A stretch of DNA of 64,000 bases, from NCBI GenBank assembly GCA_016786495.1, contig JAEUUJ010000047.1:35632-99631 (forward strand). Direction: 5' to 3'. The first letter of the stretch is position 1. Every line of letters begins with the position of its first letter. This document shows positions 16,803 to 26,218 of this stretch, in pieces. Both the position numbers and the translations under genes were made by a program. The notes under the pieces were generated by a model. It had not been told where the DNA came from. It did not search any database and saw nothing but the letters and a program-made list of their open reading frames with translations. The DNA is from Cyclobacteriaceae bacterium (GTDB lineage Bacteria; Bacteroidota; Bacteroidia; Cytophagales; Cyclobacteriaceae).

Positions 16803-17672
16803 ATGATGCGACTCATCTTAATCTTTTTGTTGCTACCATGTGCAGTGTTTGCGCAAAGTCCGTTACAAAAATTGCACACCATTTTTGAGGACGATCAGGT
16901 CAAGCCGACTGTACTCTTGCTTGGAGTCTTTCATTTTGCCGGTGAGCAAGTAGATGTCAACACAACTCCAGACGCTCTTGCCGTTAATATGCTGTTGCCT
17001 GAACGGCAACGGCAAATCCAAGAGTTGGTTGACGCGCTCGCAAAATTCAAACCTACCAAAATTGTCATTGAGGGGCAGCCGCAGTCCCAAGCTAGGTTGG
17101 ATTCTCTTTTGAAGTTGTACAAGTCTGGGAAAGCGGCTCTGCCTTCCAAATTTATGGCGAGTGAAACTGTACAAATTGGGTTCAGGTTAGCAAACAAACT
17201 TGGTTTGAATACGGTTTACCCCGTAGACGCAAAAACGTTTCGCTTTCAACTTAGTGCTGCCGATTCTATTACTACGTTTAAAAAGTATCAGGATCAGTCG
17301 GACTCGACTTTCGAGTATTGGGATGCGCGTTATGAGGCAGAGAGTCAGTTTGACGACACCCTGTGCTATTCGTTGCCGCTAAAAAAGTATCTGAGTTTCG
17401 TTAACTCCCCGGAAAAACTTGCCCGATCTAATGGCAGATGGCTTATTACGACCAAGCGGGGTACCAATCTGGAGCCGATTGGTGCTGATGGCTTTATTAC
17501 CAGGTATTTCAACCGGAACGTTCGAATTTACTCAAACATTCAACGTGTGGTTACGCGTAAGGATGATCGCATATTGGTGATTTACGGAGCCACGCATATG
17601 TACATGCTTTCCGCGTTGTTTAATGCCAGCCCTGAGTTTGCTGTTGAAGATGTTCAGAAGTATCTGAAGTAG
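16803..17672 (+). CDS. DUF5694 domain-containing exported protein
   Basis: A 289-residue protein with an export signal (MMRLILIFLLLPCAVFAQ). The strand-loop VLLLGVFHFAG near the mature N-terminus and the later KFKPTKIVIEGQ match my recollection of DUF5694, a family with a TraB/EreA-like fold that keeps a GTxH- or GxFHF-type motif and an acidic KIxxE motif. A late block ILVIYGATHMYML has the terminal GATH histidine of the same superfamily. Members are possible metal-dependent hydrolases, but none is characterised. The gene is monocistronic as far as can be seen. Confidence 0.72.
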   Translation: MMRLILIFLLLPCAVFAQSPLQKLHTIFEDDQVKPTVLLLGVFHFAGEQVDVNTTPDALAVNMLLPERQRQIQELVDALAKFKPTKIVIEGQPQSQARLDSLLKLYKSGKAALPSKFMASETVQIGFRLANKLGLNTVYPVDAKTFRFQLSAADSITTFKKYQDQSDSTFEYWDARYEAESQFDDTLCYSLPLKKYLSFVNSPEKLARSNGRWLITTKRGTNLEPIGADGFITRYFNRNVRIYSNIQRVVTRKDDRILVIYGATHMYMLSALFNASPEFAVEDVQKYLK

Positions 17673-17889
17673 AGGTTCTGAGTTCGATCTCATGTAGTTA
17701 CCCTGATAGATCAAACACTGCTTTAGCGTTGTTTATTGTAATTTTCATGCTTTAGCTGTCGCTTGGAAAAGTGTGCTTTCTTTGGTTTCTTTCAAACCTG
17801 ATCAAATTTTCTTGTTCATATAGTTCCGGATAAGCGCCAAACAAATGTGTGTGATGTCGCGTCAGGTCGGTTGTGGACAGTTTGTTGTC

Positions 17890-19083
17890 ATGAAAAATTT
17901 TTCCTTTCTCGCCTGTCTGTTATTGATTGCGTCATGTTCGGATGATCACCCCCGGGATCCGCGAACAACGGCTACCGATATTCCTCACGTCAATATCACC
18001 ACAGCCAACAATGCTTCAATCGATGAGGAATACGTTGTGGGAGAAGTTGCGATAATGGAAGGGACGCGAACCAGTTTCACGGGCCCGATGCGGATCAAAG
18101 TGCGCGGCAACAGCAGCGCTGGCTACCCGAAAAAGCCCTATCGCATTAAACTTGATGCTTCTTCTGAGGTGCTTGGACTCGCGAAAAATAAAGACTGGGT
18201 TTTATTGGCCAACTTTCTGGATGAAACGCTGCTCACGAATGCGATTGCATTAAAAACTGCGAGCTTGCTGGATATGCCTTTTACGAATCACATTATTCCG
18301 GTTGATGTATCGATAAATGGTGTGTATGCAGGCAGTTACAACCTTACCGAGCAAGTTGAAACCGGCAAAAACCGGGTAGATGTTGAGCCAAACGGGCAAC
18401 TCCTCGAGCTCGATCAGTATTTTGATGAGACGTGGCAATTTCGTTCGGCTCAGTTCGATTTGCCGGTTATGATACATTATCCGAAACTCACGTCAGAAAC
18501 TCAACTCCAGCCAATTCAAAATCAGTTCGACATACTCACTGCGTTGATGGCCGATCCTTCGTTTCCTGAAAACAATTATCTCGACTACATCGATCAGCAA
18601 TCGATCATTAATTTCTTTGTTGTGATGCTGATGACCGATAACGAGGAATTAAATCACCCAAAGAGTATTTTCCTCTATAAACCTGCAGGCGGTAAATACC
18701 ATCTGGGCCCTGTATGGGATTTTGACTGGGGTTTTGGATTCGAACGAGACTTCACACATTTTTCCACCCATTCGTATCCGCTGTTTTGGTCGCCTGTGAA
18801 CAACTTTTCCGGCGGCTCGTTCTTTTCGCGATTTCTGGAAGATCCGCATCTGAAAGCCGAACTGTTGCAAACGTGGAGTACATTCAAAACTACGAAGCTT
18901 CCGCTGCTGCTGGAATATGTAGACGATTACTCCAAACGGATCGCATCGTCATACAAAAGGGATTATGTCCGGTGGAAAAGTCAGCAAGGCGATCGATCAC
19001 CTGAACTTAATGCTGAATACATCAAAAACTGGTTGGTCAACCGAGCAGCTTTTATTGATATCTACCTGGACGATCTGCCTTGA
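17890..19083 (+). CDS. CotH kinase family lipoprotein
   Basis: A 397-residue protein that begins with a lipoprotein signal (MKNFSFLACLLLIASC, modified cysteine C16). It has CotH blocks: RIKVRGNSSAGYPKKPYRIK around residues 70-88, KDWVLLANFLDETLLTNAIA, and GPVWDFDWGFG with W276-D277-F278-D279. CotH is an atypical secreted protein kinase first seen in Bacillus spore coats, using ATP and Mg2+ to phosphorylate serines. Bacterial homologues outside spore formers are of unknown role, and ATP supply outside the cytoplasm is a problem. I chose ATG 17890 over 17845 because only this start gives a lipobox at the right distance. Confidence 0.85.
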   Translation: MKNFSFLACLLLIASCSDDHPRDPRTTATDIPHVNITTANNASIDEEYVVGEVAIMEGTRTSFTGPMRIKVRGNSSAGYPKKPYRIKLDASSEVLGLAKNKDWVLLANFLDETLLTNAIALKTASLLDMPFTNHIIPVDVSINGVYAGSYNLTEQVETGKNRVDVEPNGQLLELDQYFDETWQFRSAQFDLPVMIHYPKLTSETQLQPIQNQFDILTALMADPSFPENNYLDYIDQQSIINFFVVMLMTDNEELNHPKSIFLYKPAGGKYHLGPVWDFDWGFGFERDFTHFSTHSYPLFWSPVNNFSGGSFFSRFLEDPHLKAELLQTWSTFKTTKLPLLLEYVDDYSKRIASSYKRDYVRWKSQQGDRSPELNAEYIKNWLVNRAAFIDIYLDDLP

Positions 19084-19094
19084 CGGCTTGCTCC

Positions 19095-19130
19095 AAAAAA
19101 GAAACCGCCAGTGAAGTTTCCTTCGCTGGC
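19095..19130 (-). terminator. rho-independent terminator of the minus-strand permease
   Basis: GCCAGTGAA (19107-19115) pairs with TTCGCTGGC (19122-19130), with one G-T pair, around a six-base loop. Read on the minus strand the stem is followed by a T-rich run (plus-strand A run at 19095-19104), 28 bases past the permease stop. Confidence 0.75.
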
Positions 19131-19157
19131 AGTTGTGTGTTAAATACCGGCAGTTGA

Positions 19158-21569
19158 CTACTCGTGCCGAAGTGTCTTGATCGGATTCGAGAATGCGGCC
19201 TGCAATGCCCGATAACTGGTCGTGAGCAATGCAATAGCGAAGGTGGTCAGGCCAACGATTGCAAAAATTCCCCAGTGAATATCAACGCGGAACGCAAACC
19301 CGTTCAACCATTGGTTAACTGCATACCAGGCGATGGGGCAGGAGATGATAAAGGCAATGGCAATGAGTTTTGAAAAGTCTTTCGATAGCAGCATAACGAT
19401 CTGGCTGACAGAACCTCCCATAACTTTTCGAATACCGATTTCTTTTTTGCGTTCTTCTGCAATGAACGAGGCCAGTGCGAACAACCCCAGGCAGGCCACC
19501 ACAACCGCAAGTACTGAGAAGATACCGGCTACTTTACCAAGCTTCTCTTCATCCTTATAAAGTTGATCGAGTTCCTGATCGAGGAAGAAGTAGTCGAACG
19601 GCCGGCCCGGAACGAGTTCTTTCCATTTCTGCTCAATGCCGGCCAGCGTGCCTCTCAGATCGTCAGTTTTCATTTTAATCGCCACATACTTCAATTCAAA
19701 GTTGAAGTGGCGCGGTAACGACCGCTGTTGAATGATCAACGGCTCGATGACCTTGTGCTTGGAAACAAAATTGAAGTTCTCAACCACACCTACAATCTCA
19801 CCGTGGTATTGATTATAGTCGAACGGCTTGCCCACGGCCGATTCATTTGTCCAGCCCATCTGTTTCACCAAGGCTTCGTTCACAATCAGCGCAAGCGAAT
19901 CTTCGGTGTTCTTCGTTTCATCGTATGCGCGACCCGCTACGATGTCGAGATCGAACGTTTTAAAGAAATCATGACCCACCCAAATCACCGAGAAGAGTTT
20001 CGAGTCGGTCATACCTTCAAACCGGTAGTTATCGCCCTGGTGTTTAGAACCCAGCACATCCAGCACTCCCGTTACACTCGCCACATCGCTTCGTTGCTCA
20101 AGCTCTTTCTTGAATGCCGGATACGTTCGTACGATGGGAGTTCCCAACGCTGAAACATATAAAACCTGTTCGGTATCGAAACCTGTATCGCTCTTGCGTA
20201 AAAAATCCAGTTGGTTTATCGCGATTACCGTGCTGATAATCATGATGATGGAAAGCGAGAATTGAACAACCACCAGGATCTTACGAAGTACGGCACCGCG
20301 GCCGCCTTTTGCCTGACTGTCTTTTAACACCTTGGCCGGAATGAACGAACTCAATACAAGAGCCGGATAGATACCCGAGCCAACACCCACTACAATGAAG
20401 ATTAATGCGAGTGCCCCCAGAATAACCGGAGAGAAGAAAACGTCAAAGCCAAGCGACTTTTCGGCTAGTGAATTAAAGGACGATAAGCCCGCGATGCCCA
20501 GTCCGATGGCCAGCACAATGGCTGCAAATACAATGATGAGCGATTCCAATAAAAACTGGAAAATAAGTTGCGACCGTTCGCCTCCCAATGTTTTTCGTAA
20601 GCCTACTTCTTTGGCGCGCTTCGCGGAGCGGGCAGTGGAGAGATTCATAAAGTTCATGCTGGCAATGAACAGGATGACGACCCCAATGATGGTAAATACG
20701 TAAATGTTTTGCTCGCTGCTGTTGGCTTCCAGTTCGAACTCAAGGTCTGATTTCAGGTGAATATCGGTGAGCGGCTGAAGACTCATGCGTGCGTCTTTCT
20801 TCACGAATTCAGGGAAGTACTTGTCTACCACGGCAGGGAAGTAGTGCTCAATTTCCGAAGGTTTTACTCCGGGCTTTAGCAGCAAGTAGGTCCAGCACGG
20901 GTTCCAATACCACGTTCGAGGATACTGGCCGCCAAAAAAGTTTCGAAGGGTTGAAAACGAAATCAAAAAGTCGAACTGAAAATGTGCGTTGCGGGGAACA
21001 TCGGGCATAACCCCGGTTACCACCAATTCCTGACGATCCAGTACGCGCAGGAATTTTCCCATCGGATCTTCCTCTCCAAAGTAGCGCCTGGCTGCGCTTT
21101 CGGTGAGTAATACCGAGTTGGGTTGCGACAGCGCTGTAGCCTTGTCACCCTTGGTTACTTCGTAATCAAAAACTTTAAAGAAGGTGGAGTCGGCAAATAG
21201 TACATGCGGCTCGTTGAATTCTTTATCCTCGTTGTCGCGATTCGAAATTAAAATGGTTGGGGCCTGAAAGTTGAAGAGTCTCACCTGCGTTTCTACGAGG
21301 TTATCATACTCTTCCGCGATGGTTGGCCCGGAAGGAAACGGTACGCTTGACGAGCGCTCGCCTGAACCCTCGGTTTCGATGAACTCGTTTACCCGGTAAA
21401 TGCGATCGGCTTTCGTGTTGAACCGGTCGTAGCTTAATTCATCGTTAATGTAAATCGCGATAAAAATACAACTGGCGATTCCCAGCGTAAGCCCAAATAC
21501 ATTGATCAGCGAATAGAACTTGTCTTTGAGAATGTTGCGGATCGCAACGGTCAGGTAATTACGAAGCAT
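19158..21569 (-). CDS. FtsX/MacB-type ABC transporter permease (orphan)
   Basis: An 803-residue paralogue of the permease at 14099. The order is: first helix (FYSLINVFGLTLGIASCIFIA), MacB_PCD domain starting NDELSYDRFNTKADRIYRV, first FtsX domain with RAKEVGLRKTLGGERSQLI, second PCD, and second FtsX domain with RKKEIGIRKVMGGSVSQIV. It has all eight expected membrane segments and no ATPase gene beside it. A terminator hairpin follows its stop. The upstream gene is the divergent M1 peptidase, with a 199-base spacer. Confidence 0.92.
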   Translation of the reverse strand: MLRNYLTVAIRNILKDKFYSLINVFGLTLGIASCIFIAIYINDELSYDRFNTKADRIYRVNEFIETEGSGERSSSVPFPSGPTIAEEYDNLVETQVRLFNFQAPTILISNRDNEDKEFNEPHVLFADSTFFKVFDYEVTKGDKATALSQPNSVLLTESAARRYFGEEDPMGKFLRVLDRQELVVTGVMPDVPRNAHFQFDFLISFSTLRNFFGGQYPRTWYWNPCWTYLLLKPGVKPSEIEHYFPAVVDKYFPEFVKKDARMSLQPLTDIHLKSDLEFELEANSSEQNIYVFTIIGVVILFIASMNFMNLSTARSAKRAKEVGLRKTLGGERSQLIFQFLLESLIIVFAAIVLAIGLGIAGLSSFNSLAEKSLGFDVFFSPVILGALALIFIVVGVGSGIYPALVLSSFIPAKVLKDSQAKGGRGAVLRKILVVVQFSLSIIMIISTVIAINQLDFLRKSDTGFDTEQVLYVSALGTPIVRTYPAFKKELEQRSDVASVTGVLDVLGSKHQGDNYRFEGMTDSKLFSVIWVGHDFFKTFDLDIVAGRAYDETKNTEDSLALIVNEALVKQMGWTNESAVGKPFDYNQYHGEIVGVVENFNFVSKHKVIEPLIIQQRSLPRHFNFELKYVAIKMKTDDLRGTLAGIEQKWKELVPGRPFDYFFLDQELDQLYKDEEKLGKVAGIFSVLAVVVACLGLFALASFIAEERKKEIGIRKVMGGSVSQIVMLLSKDFSKLIAIAFIISCPIAWYAVNQWLNGFAFRVDIHWGIFAIVGLTTFAIALLTTSYRALQAAFSNPIKTLRHE

Positions 21570-21768
21570 CGGTACGGAGGTTGGTTGGCTTCAAGGTAAA
21601 CGGAACATCATCAATTTAGATTTTGATACTACATGAGCGGAAACCGCTCATTATGAATAGCTTTATAAACGTTTGAGAGTTGATGTGTTCGATTTCGAAT
21701 AGTGTATCTTTAACCGCTCATACCCGGCATTGACCAACTCTACCAACCACTAAAACAACATAAATAAG

Positions 21769-23763
21769 ATGCGCTTCCTTTTACCTGGACTACTCGTTGT
21801 TTCGATTTTTGCGTCCGCGCAAAATGTGCAAAAACCTGTTCGAACGTCAATTGAAACACAAAAGCGATCCATTCGCTCGGATGTTCCGATGACGAATTCG
21901 ATCCGTAACGCTTTCAAAGCCGGAACACGTGATTTCTCCGGCAAGCCGGGTCCGAAGTACTGGCAGCTTGAAGCCGACTACACGATTCAGGCAAGTCTGG
22001 ATCCGGCAACACAAACCATCACGGGCTCTGAGAAGATTGTGATGCATAACAATAGTCCCGATGACTTGAAGAATATCGTGCTTCGCCTGGATCACAACAT
22101 TTTTCGGCCGGAGGCAATGCGGGGTGGATCAACACCGGCCGAAGCAACAGAAGGAATGGTAATCACCAGTCTAAAAGTAGCCGGTCAAGCTGCGGATTTA
22201 ACAGCAACTCCATCCATGGGCCGCAATAGCCCGCCACCCACAAAAATTGTTGTGTTCGGACTTACACGCACAATTGCCAGTATTAATCTCCTCGAACCGG
22301 TGAAGGCTGGTTCATCCGTTGAACTGGAAATCGAATGGCGCACCAAATTGCCGGGCGGACCCAACGGTCGCGGCCATCGGATGACGCAACGTTTTGAAAG
22401 CCGGCTCTTTCAACCTACACAATGGTATCCGCGAATTGCGAAATATGACGACCTGCGCGGATGGGAAACAAGCCCTTACCTCGGACCGGCAGAATTTTAC
22501 AATAACTTCGGAAAGTTTGATGTATCGATTACCGTTCCCGGTGGCTGGATTGTCAGCGGAACCGGTGTGCTTCAAAATCCTGCTGAAGTGTTAACGGAAA
22601 CAGCACGACAACGCCTTTCCACTGTTCTGAATTCAAATGATGATGTGATCATTGTCGGAGAATCCGATAAAGGGCCCGGCAAAGCAACGGCACCGGGCGA
22701 TAAGCTTACCTGGCATTTTGTTGCCGATAAAGTAAACGACTTCGCATGGGCAACGGCTGAAAACTTTGTCTGGAAAGCGACCCGTGCAACCATTCCGGGA
22801 AAAGGACCGATACCGATTCACATGGTGTATCTTCCTGATCGGGCCAGGTTCTTTGAGAAAGCAGGTCCGGTGGCTCGCCATGCACTTGAATTCTATTCTG
22901 CTTTGTGGGCACCCTATCCGTTTCCGCAGTTAACGCTACAGGATGGACCGAGTTCCGGGATGGAGTACCCGATGGTAATCAACTCCAATCAGGGCGCTGC
23001 CGATCATGAAACTGCGCATCAATGGTGGCCGATGGTGGTCGGTAATAATGAAACGAGGTATGGCTGGATGGACGAAGGGTTCAACCAGTACATGAATATT
23101 CTTTCAGATGCTGACGATGAGAAGAAGCCTTACAGCCTGGATGGACTCGGCCAGAGTTATGGTCGCATGAGCGGGAGCGAAGATGAAGCTCCTATGATGT
23201 GGAGCGCGAATGACGCGGGCAGCGGCTATGGATTTCAGACGTACGCAAAAACTCCGTTGATGCTTTCCATGCTTGGCGGAATCGTTGGGGATGAAGCGGT
23301 GATCAACGCCATGAAGAAATATACCACGACTTGGTCATACAAACACCCGTCACCGTGGGATTACATTTTCTTCATGAACAACGAACTCGGTCAGGACCTG
23401 GAATGGTTTTGGTATTACTGGCTCTGGACTACCGAAACGGTTGATGGGTCGATCCAGGATGTTAAGACCGTAAAGGGAAAGACGATCGTCACGGTTCGTC
23501 AGGATGGTCAAATGCCTTCGCCCGTGGTGCTGAAGGTTGAGTTCGAAGCCGAAGGACCCGCGATCAAGACGGTTCAAAATGCCAAAATGATTGATGCAAC
23601 AACTGCGGAAGTGACGTGGCCGGTATCCGTTTGGCTGAATGGCAGCCGTACCTTCCAGACGGAGATGAATTTTGGCGACCGCAAGATCAAAAAGATAACG
23701 TTCGACCCGCACGGCCGTTTTCCGGATTCAAATCCGGCCGATAATGTCTGGCCAAAGCAATAA
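21769..23763 (+). CDS. M1 family metallopeptidase (intact zinc site)
   Basis: A 664-residue exported aminopeptidase-type protein (signal MRFLLPGLLVVSIFASAQ). The zinc site is complete: H413-E414-T-A-H417 followed by E436 in WMDEGFNQY, the spacing of HExxH-X18-E. The exopeptidase motif appears as SSGMEYP, a variant of GxMEN. An N-terminal beta domain precedes the catalytic domain, and a short beta domain follows. It would cleave N-terminal residues from peptides in the periplasm. It is followed by a terminator and then the GlxA operon, whose last gene is a degenerate member of the same family. Confidence 0.92.
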   Translation: MRFLLPGLLVVSIFASAQNVQKPVRTSIETQKRSIRSDVPMTNSIRNAFKAGTRDFSGKPGPKYWQLEADYTIQASLDPATQTITGSEKIVMHNNSPDDLKNIVLRLDHNIFRPEAMRGGSTPAEATEGMVITSLKVAGQAADLTATPSMGRNSPPPTKIVVFGLTRTIASINLLEPVKAGSSVELEIEWRTKLPGGPNGRGHRMTQRFESRLFQPTQWYPRIAKYDDLRGWETSPYLGPAEFYNNFGKFDVSITVPGGWIVSGTGVLQNPAEVLTETARQRLSTVLNSNDDVIIVGESDKGPGKATAPGDKLTWHFVADKVNDFAWATAENFVWKATRATIPGKGPIPIHMVYLPDRARFFEKAGPVARHALEFYSALWAPYPFPQLTLQDGPSSGMEYPMVINSNQGAADHETAHQWWPMVVGNNETRYGWMDEGFNQYMNILSDADDEKKPYSLDGLGQSYGRMSGSEDEAPMMWSANDAGSGYGFQTYAKTPLMLSMLGGIVGDEAVINAMKKYTTTWSYKHPSPWDYIFFMNNELGQDLEWFWYYWLWTTETVDGSIQDVKTVKGKTIVTVRQDGQMPSPVVLKVEFEAEGPAIKTVQNAKMIDATTAEVTWPVSVWLNGSRTFQTEMNFGDRKIKKITFDPHGRFPDSNPADNVWPKQ

Positions 23764-23779
23764 GATTCCTTGAATCGCG

Positions 23780-23811
23780 AAGCCGCCCACGCCAACGGGT
23801 GGCTTTTTTTG
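23780..23811 (+). terminator. rho-independent terminator after the M1 peptidase
   Basis: AGCCGCCC (23781-23788) pairs with GGGTGGCT (23797-23804), with one G-T pair, around an eight-base loop, and a run of T to 23810 follows. It starts 17 bases after the stop codon. Confidence 0.85.
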
Positions 23812-23843
23812 TGGCTTTAAATGTCATTCCGTTGTCCGGTTTC

Positions 23844-23869
23844 AGGTTTACCTTTACCGTAGGTTTACC
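23844..23869 (+). promoter_or_regulatory. direct repeat upstream of the GlxA-type regulator
   Basis: AGGTTTACC occurs at 23844-23852 and again at 23861-23869, a 17-base period, ending 12 bases before the ATG. The first copy overlaps a -7-like TACCTTTA. AraC-type proteins commonly bind tandem half-sites of about this spacing, so autoregulation is a fair inference. Confidence 0.45.
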
Positions 23870-23881
23870 GTTGAAATCGCT

Positions 23882-24805
23882 ATGAAGAAGACCCGGATTG
23901 TATTTCTCGTTTTACCGCGGGTACACATGCTTGACCTGGCGGGACCGTTGCAGGTATTTCAGGAAGCGCAGGACCATGGCGCTGAAATTTCAATTGAATT
24001 TTGCTCAGTTCAGCATGAAGTATCATCTTCTATTGAACTGATTATTAATAATTTACAGCATTTTTGCGAAATCCGATTTTCTGCCGGCGACTACCTGTTT
24101 ATAGCGGGTGCTGAAGTGCGGTACCTGATCTCTCAGGAGGCCAGGGCGCAGAAGGACTTGATGCGCTGGATTCGGGACGCGCATGCCGCGGGTGCATCGA
24201 TCTGCTCAGTTTGTACCGGTGCATTTCTTGTCGCGGAAGCAGGAATTTTAGATGGCCTGAAATGTACTACACATTGGAAACGGACCGCCGAGCTTCAACA
24301 GCGGTATCCGGCCGTGAAAGTCATGGACGACATCCTTTTTACCGAAGATAACCGGGTGATGACGAGTGCCGGAGTAACGGCAGGCGTTGACCTCGCACTG
24401 GAAATCGTAAGCCGCCTGACGAGCGAACAGGTTTCATACGAGGTAGCGCGCGAACTTGTGGTGTATGTGCGCAGACCCGGATCCGATTCGCAACACAGCG
24501 TTTTTATGAAGCACAGGAATCACATTCATTCGGGTATTCACAAAGCACAGGATTACCTCCAGGAAAATATTCATCAAAAGGTGTCGCTTGGCCAATTGGC
24601 CGACACCACCTGCATGAGTCCGCGCAATTTAACCCGCACCTTCAAACGGGAAACCGGCATTACGGTAAACGAATATGTAACGCTGGTTCGCAAAAGCATG
24701 CTGAAGGAGTTTTCAAAAGATCCCAACATGAGCCGCAAGCAAATGGCAAAACAGTGCGGCCTGAAAAGCGAACGTCAGGTGATCCGTTTATTGCAAAGTC
24801 TCTAA
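23882..24805 (+). CDS. GlxA family transcriptional regulator (DJ-1/PfpI plus AraC HTH)
   Basis: A 307-residue cytoplasmic regulator. The N-terminal 190 residues are a DJ-1/PfpI domain (IVFLVLPRVHMLDLAGPLQV, then SICSVCTGAFLVAEAGIL with elbow cysteine C111 and CTTHWKR). The C-terminal 90 residues are an AraC double helix-turn-helix, with LGQLADTTCMSPRNLTRTFK. The second HTH helix is a little unusual (RKQMAKQCGLKSERQVIRLL) but in place. Members sense small metabolites with the DJ-1 domain. It starts a likely operon: the NIPSNAP gene follows after nine bases, then a DJ-1 protein and an M1-like protein. Confidence 0.9.
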   Translation: MKKTRIVFLVLPRVHMLDLAGPLQVFQEAQDHGAEISIEFCSVQHEVSSSIELIINNLQHFCEIRFSAGDYLFIAGAEVRYLISQEARAQKDLMRWIRDAHAAGASICSVCTGAFLVAEAGILDGLKCTTHWKRTAELQQRYPAVKVMDDILFTEDNRVMTSAGVTAGVDLALEIVSRLTSEQVSYEVARELVVYVRRPGSDSQHSVFMKHRNHIHSGIHKAQDYLQENIHQKVSLGQLADTTCMSPRNLTRTFKRETGITVNEYVTLVRKSMLKEFSKDPNMSRKQMAKQCGLKSERQVIRLLQSL

Positions 24806-24814
24806 CAACCGTGT

Positions 24815-25591
24815 ATGAAAGTTACCTCTATCATCCTGCTTATCGTCTGTATGTTTAGTTCATCCTGGTCGCAAACTACATCGCACGATGAGCTGGTGAT
24901 CAAAAGCATTGAACTCCGCAATTATACGTTGCTGGAAGGAATGCGTGACAAGTTCTCGGCCTACATGGACCGGATGATTATCCCGAAACAAGGTGAGTTG
25001 GGAGGGTATCTCATGAATGCTTTCAGTCTGAATAACGCTAACGACCACTACGTATGGATTCGCGGCTTCGAAAACATGCAAACGCGCAGCAAGTTCATGA
25101 AAGATTTTTACTACAGCGATTATTGGAAACAAACCGCGGCTGAATGCAATAGCATGCTCGTGGATGCGTATGATGTTCATTTGCTGAAGCCGTTGGTGAT
25201 TGTTGGGCAGGCCATTGATTCAACCGGGGGAATTAAACTGGGTGAACTTAAAAAACCGGAGGGTGTAACCGTTGCAACGTATTATGTGACGCGGAACAAA
25301 CGGAACGATTTAATCCGGCTGATGGCAAGCGATTACCTCGATGTGCTCCGGAAAAGCGGAGCTGACGTGTTGACGTTGCTGATCAGTGAAACGCAGGAGA
25401 ACGACTATACCCGGCAACACGTCTATCAGGACCCCAGTCTTTTGGTGATGCTTACGCATTATCGCGATCAACGTGCCTACGAATCTTCCCGTAAGCTGAT
25501 CGCGCAAACAACTCCTGCTGCGGTCACCAGGCGATTAAACGATCTTCTGGTGTCGTCCGACTCGCAGATTCTTTTCCCGCTACAACACTAA
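24815..25591 (+). CDS. NIPSNAP family exported protein
   Basis: A 258-residue protein with a signal peptide (MKVTSIILLIVCMFSSSWSQ). The core IELRNYTLLEGMRDKFSAYM, QGELGGYLMNAF and YVWIRGFENMQTRSKF is the NIPSNAP ferredoxin-like alpha-beta fold, and a second, more diverged copy covers the C-terminal half (TYYVTRNKRNDLIRLM). Function is unknown in bacteria; the fold is related to small-molecule monooxygenases and decarboxylases. It lies nine bases after the GlxA-type regulator and 12 bases before the PfpI gene, so it is probably under that regulator's control. Confidence 0.8.
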   Translation: MKVTSIILLIVCMFSSSWSQTTSHDELVIKSIELRNYTLLEGMRDKFSAYMDRMIIPKQGELGGYLMNAFSLNNANDHYVWIRGFENMQTRSKFMKDFYYSDYWKQTAAECNSMLVDAYDVHLLKPLVIVGQAIDSTGGIKLGELKKPEGVTVATYYVTRNKRNDLIRLMASDYLDVLRKSGADVLTLLISETQENDYTRQHVYQDPSLLVMLTHYRDQRAYESSRKLIAQTTPAAVTRRLNDLLVSSDSQILFPLQH

Positions 25592-25603
25592 TCCGATACA
25601 ATC

Positions 25604-26218
25604 ATGACAAAAAATGTTGGCATCCTGATTTTTAACGATGCCGAGGTGCTCGACTTTGCCGGTCCGTTTGAAGTATTCTCCGTTACGGCTCAAATTAATC
25701 CGGAGAAACCGTTCAATGTGTTTACAATCGCCAGAGACGAGCGCATCGTTTCTGCTGTGAACGGACTCAAGGTTCAACCGGATTACACCATTCACAACCA
25801 TCCGGTTATTGATATTCTGATTGTTTCCGGTGGTCAGGGAACCCGTGCGTTGCTCACCGATCATATGCTGCTCGCCTGGATTGAGAAGATACATCAGTCA
25901 GCAGAGCTCACGCTCAGCATTTGTTCAGCCTCACGGCTAATGGGCAAACTTGGGTTGTTGAATAACAGACCGTTCTGTACGCACCACGAGGTGTACGAGC
26001 ACATGGCTGAACTGGCACCTCGGGCTGTTCCGAAGCCGGAAAGGCGTTTTACAAAATCGAGCGATAAACTTTATACATCAGGCGGAATATCGGCAGGCAT
26101 TGATCTTTCTTTTTTCACGATCGCCCGGTTGTTGGGCGAATCGGTTGCTATCCGTACAGCCGAGTACATGGAATATAACTACATCCCTCAACACGCTACA
26201 CATGAACAAACACATTAG
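25604..26218 (+). CDS. DJ-1/PfpI family protein
   Basis: A 204-residue cytoplasmic protein of the DJ-1/PfpI superfamily without an added HTH. It shows VGILIFNDAEVLDFAGPFEV, the nucleophile-elbow cysteine C107 in LSICSASRLMGKLGLL, and a histidine pair in FCTHHEVYE, with acidic E19-like residues near the N-terminus. The residue after the nucleophile region is AS where relatives have GA. It may be a glyoxalase, amidase or isonitrile-hydratase-like enzyme; the activity cannot be told. Its 3' end overlaps the next gene's start by 17 bases, which indicates coupling in the GlxA operon. Confidence 0.87.
   Translation: MTKNVGILIFNDAEVLDFAGPFEVFSVTAQINPEKPFNVFTIARDERIVSAVNGLKVQPDYTIHNHPVIDILIVSGGQGTRALLTDHMLLAWIEKIHQSAELTLSICSASRLMGKLGLLNNRPFCTHHEVYEHMAELAPRAVPKPERRFTKSSDKLYTSGGISAGIDLSFFTIARLLGESVAIRTAEYMEYNYIPQHATHEQTH

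Noticed and set aside
16655-16816. 53-codon minus-strand frame starting MSRIISDRLLVLFHLS
   Set aside because: It overlaps the start of the DUF5694 gene, has no recognised motif, signal or promoter, and could be chance; conservation would be needed to call it.
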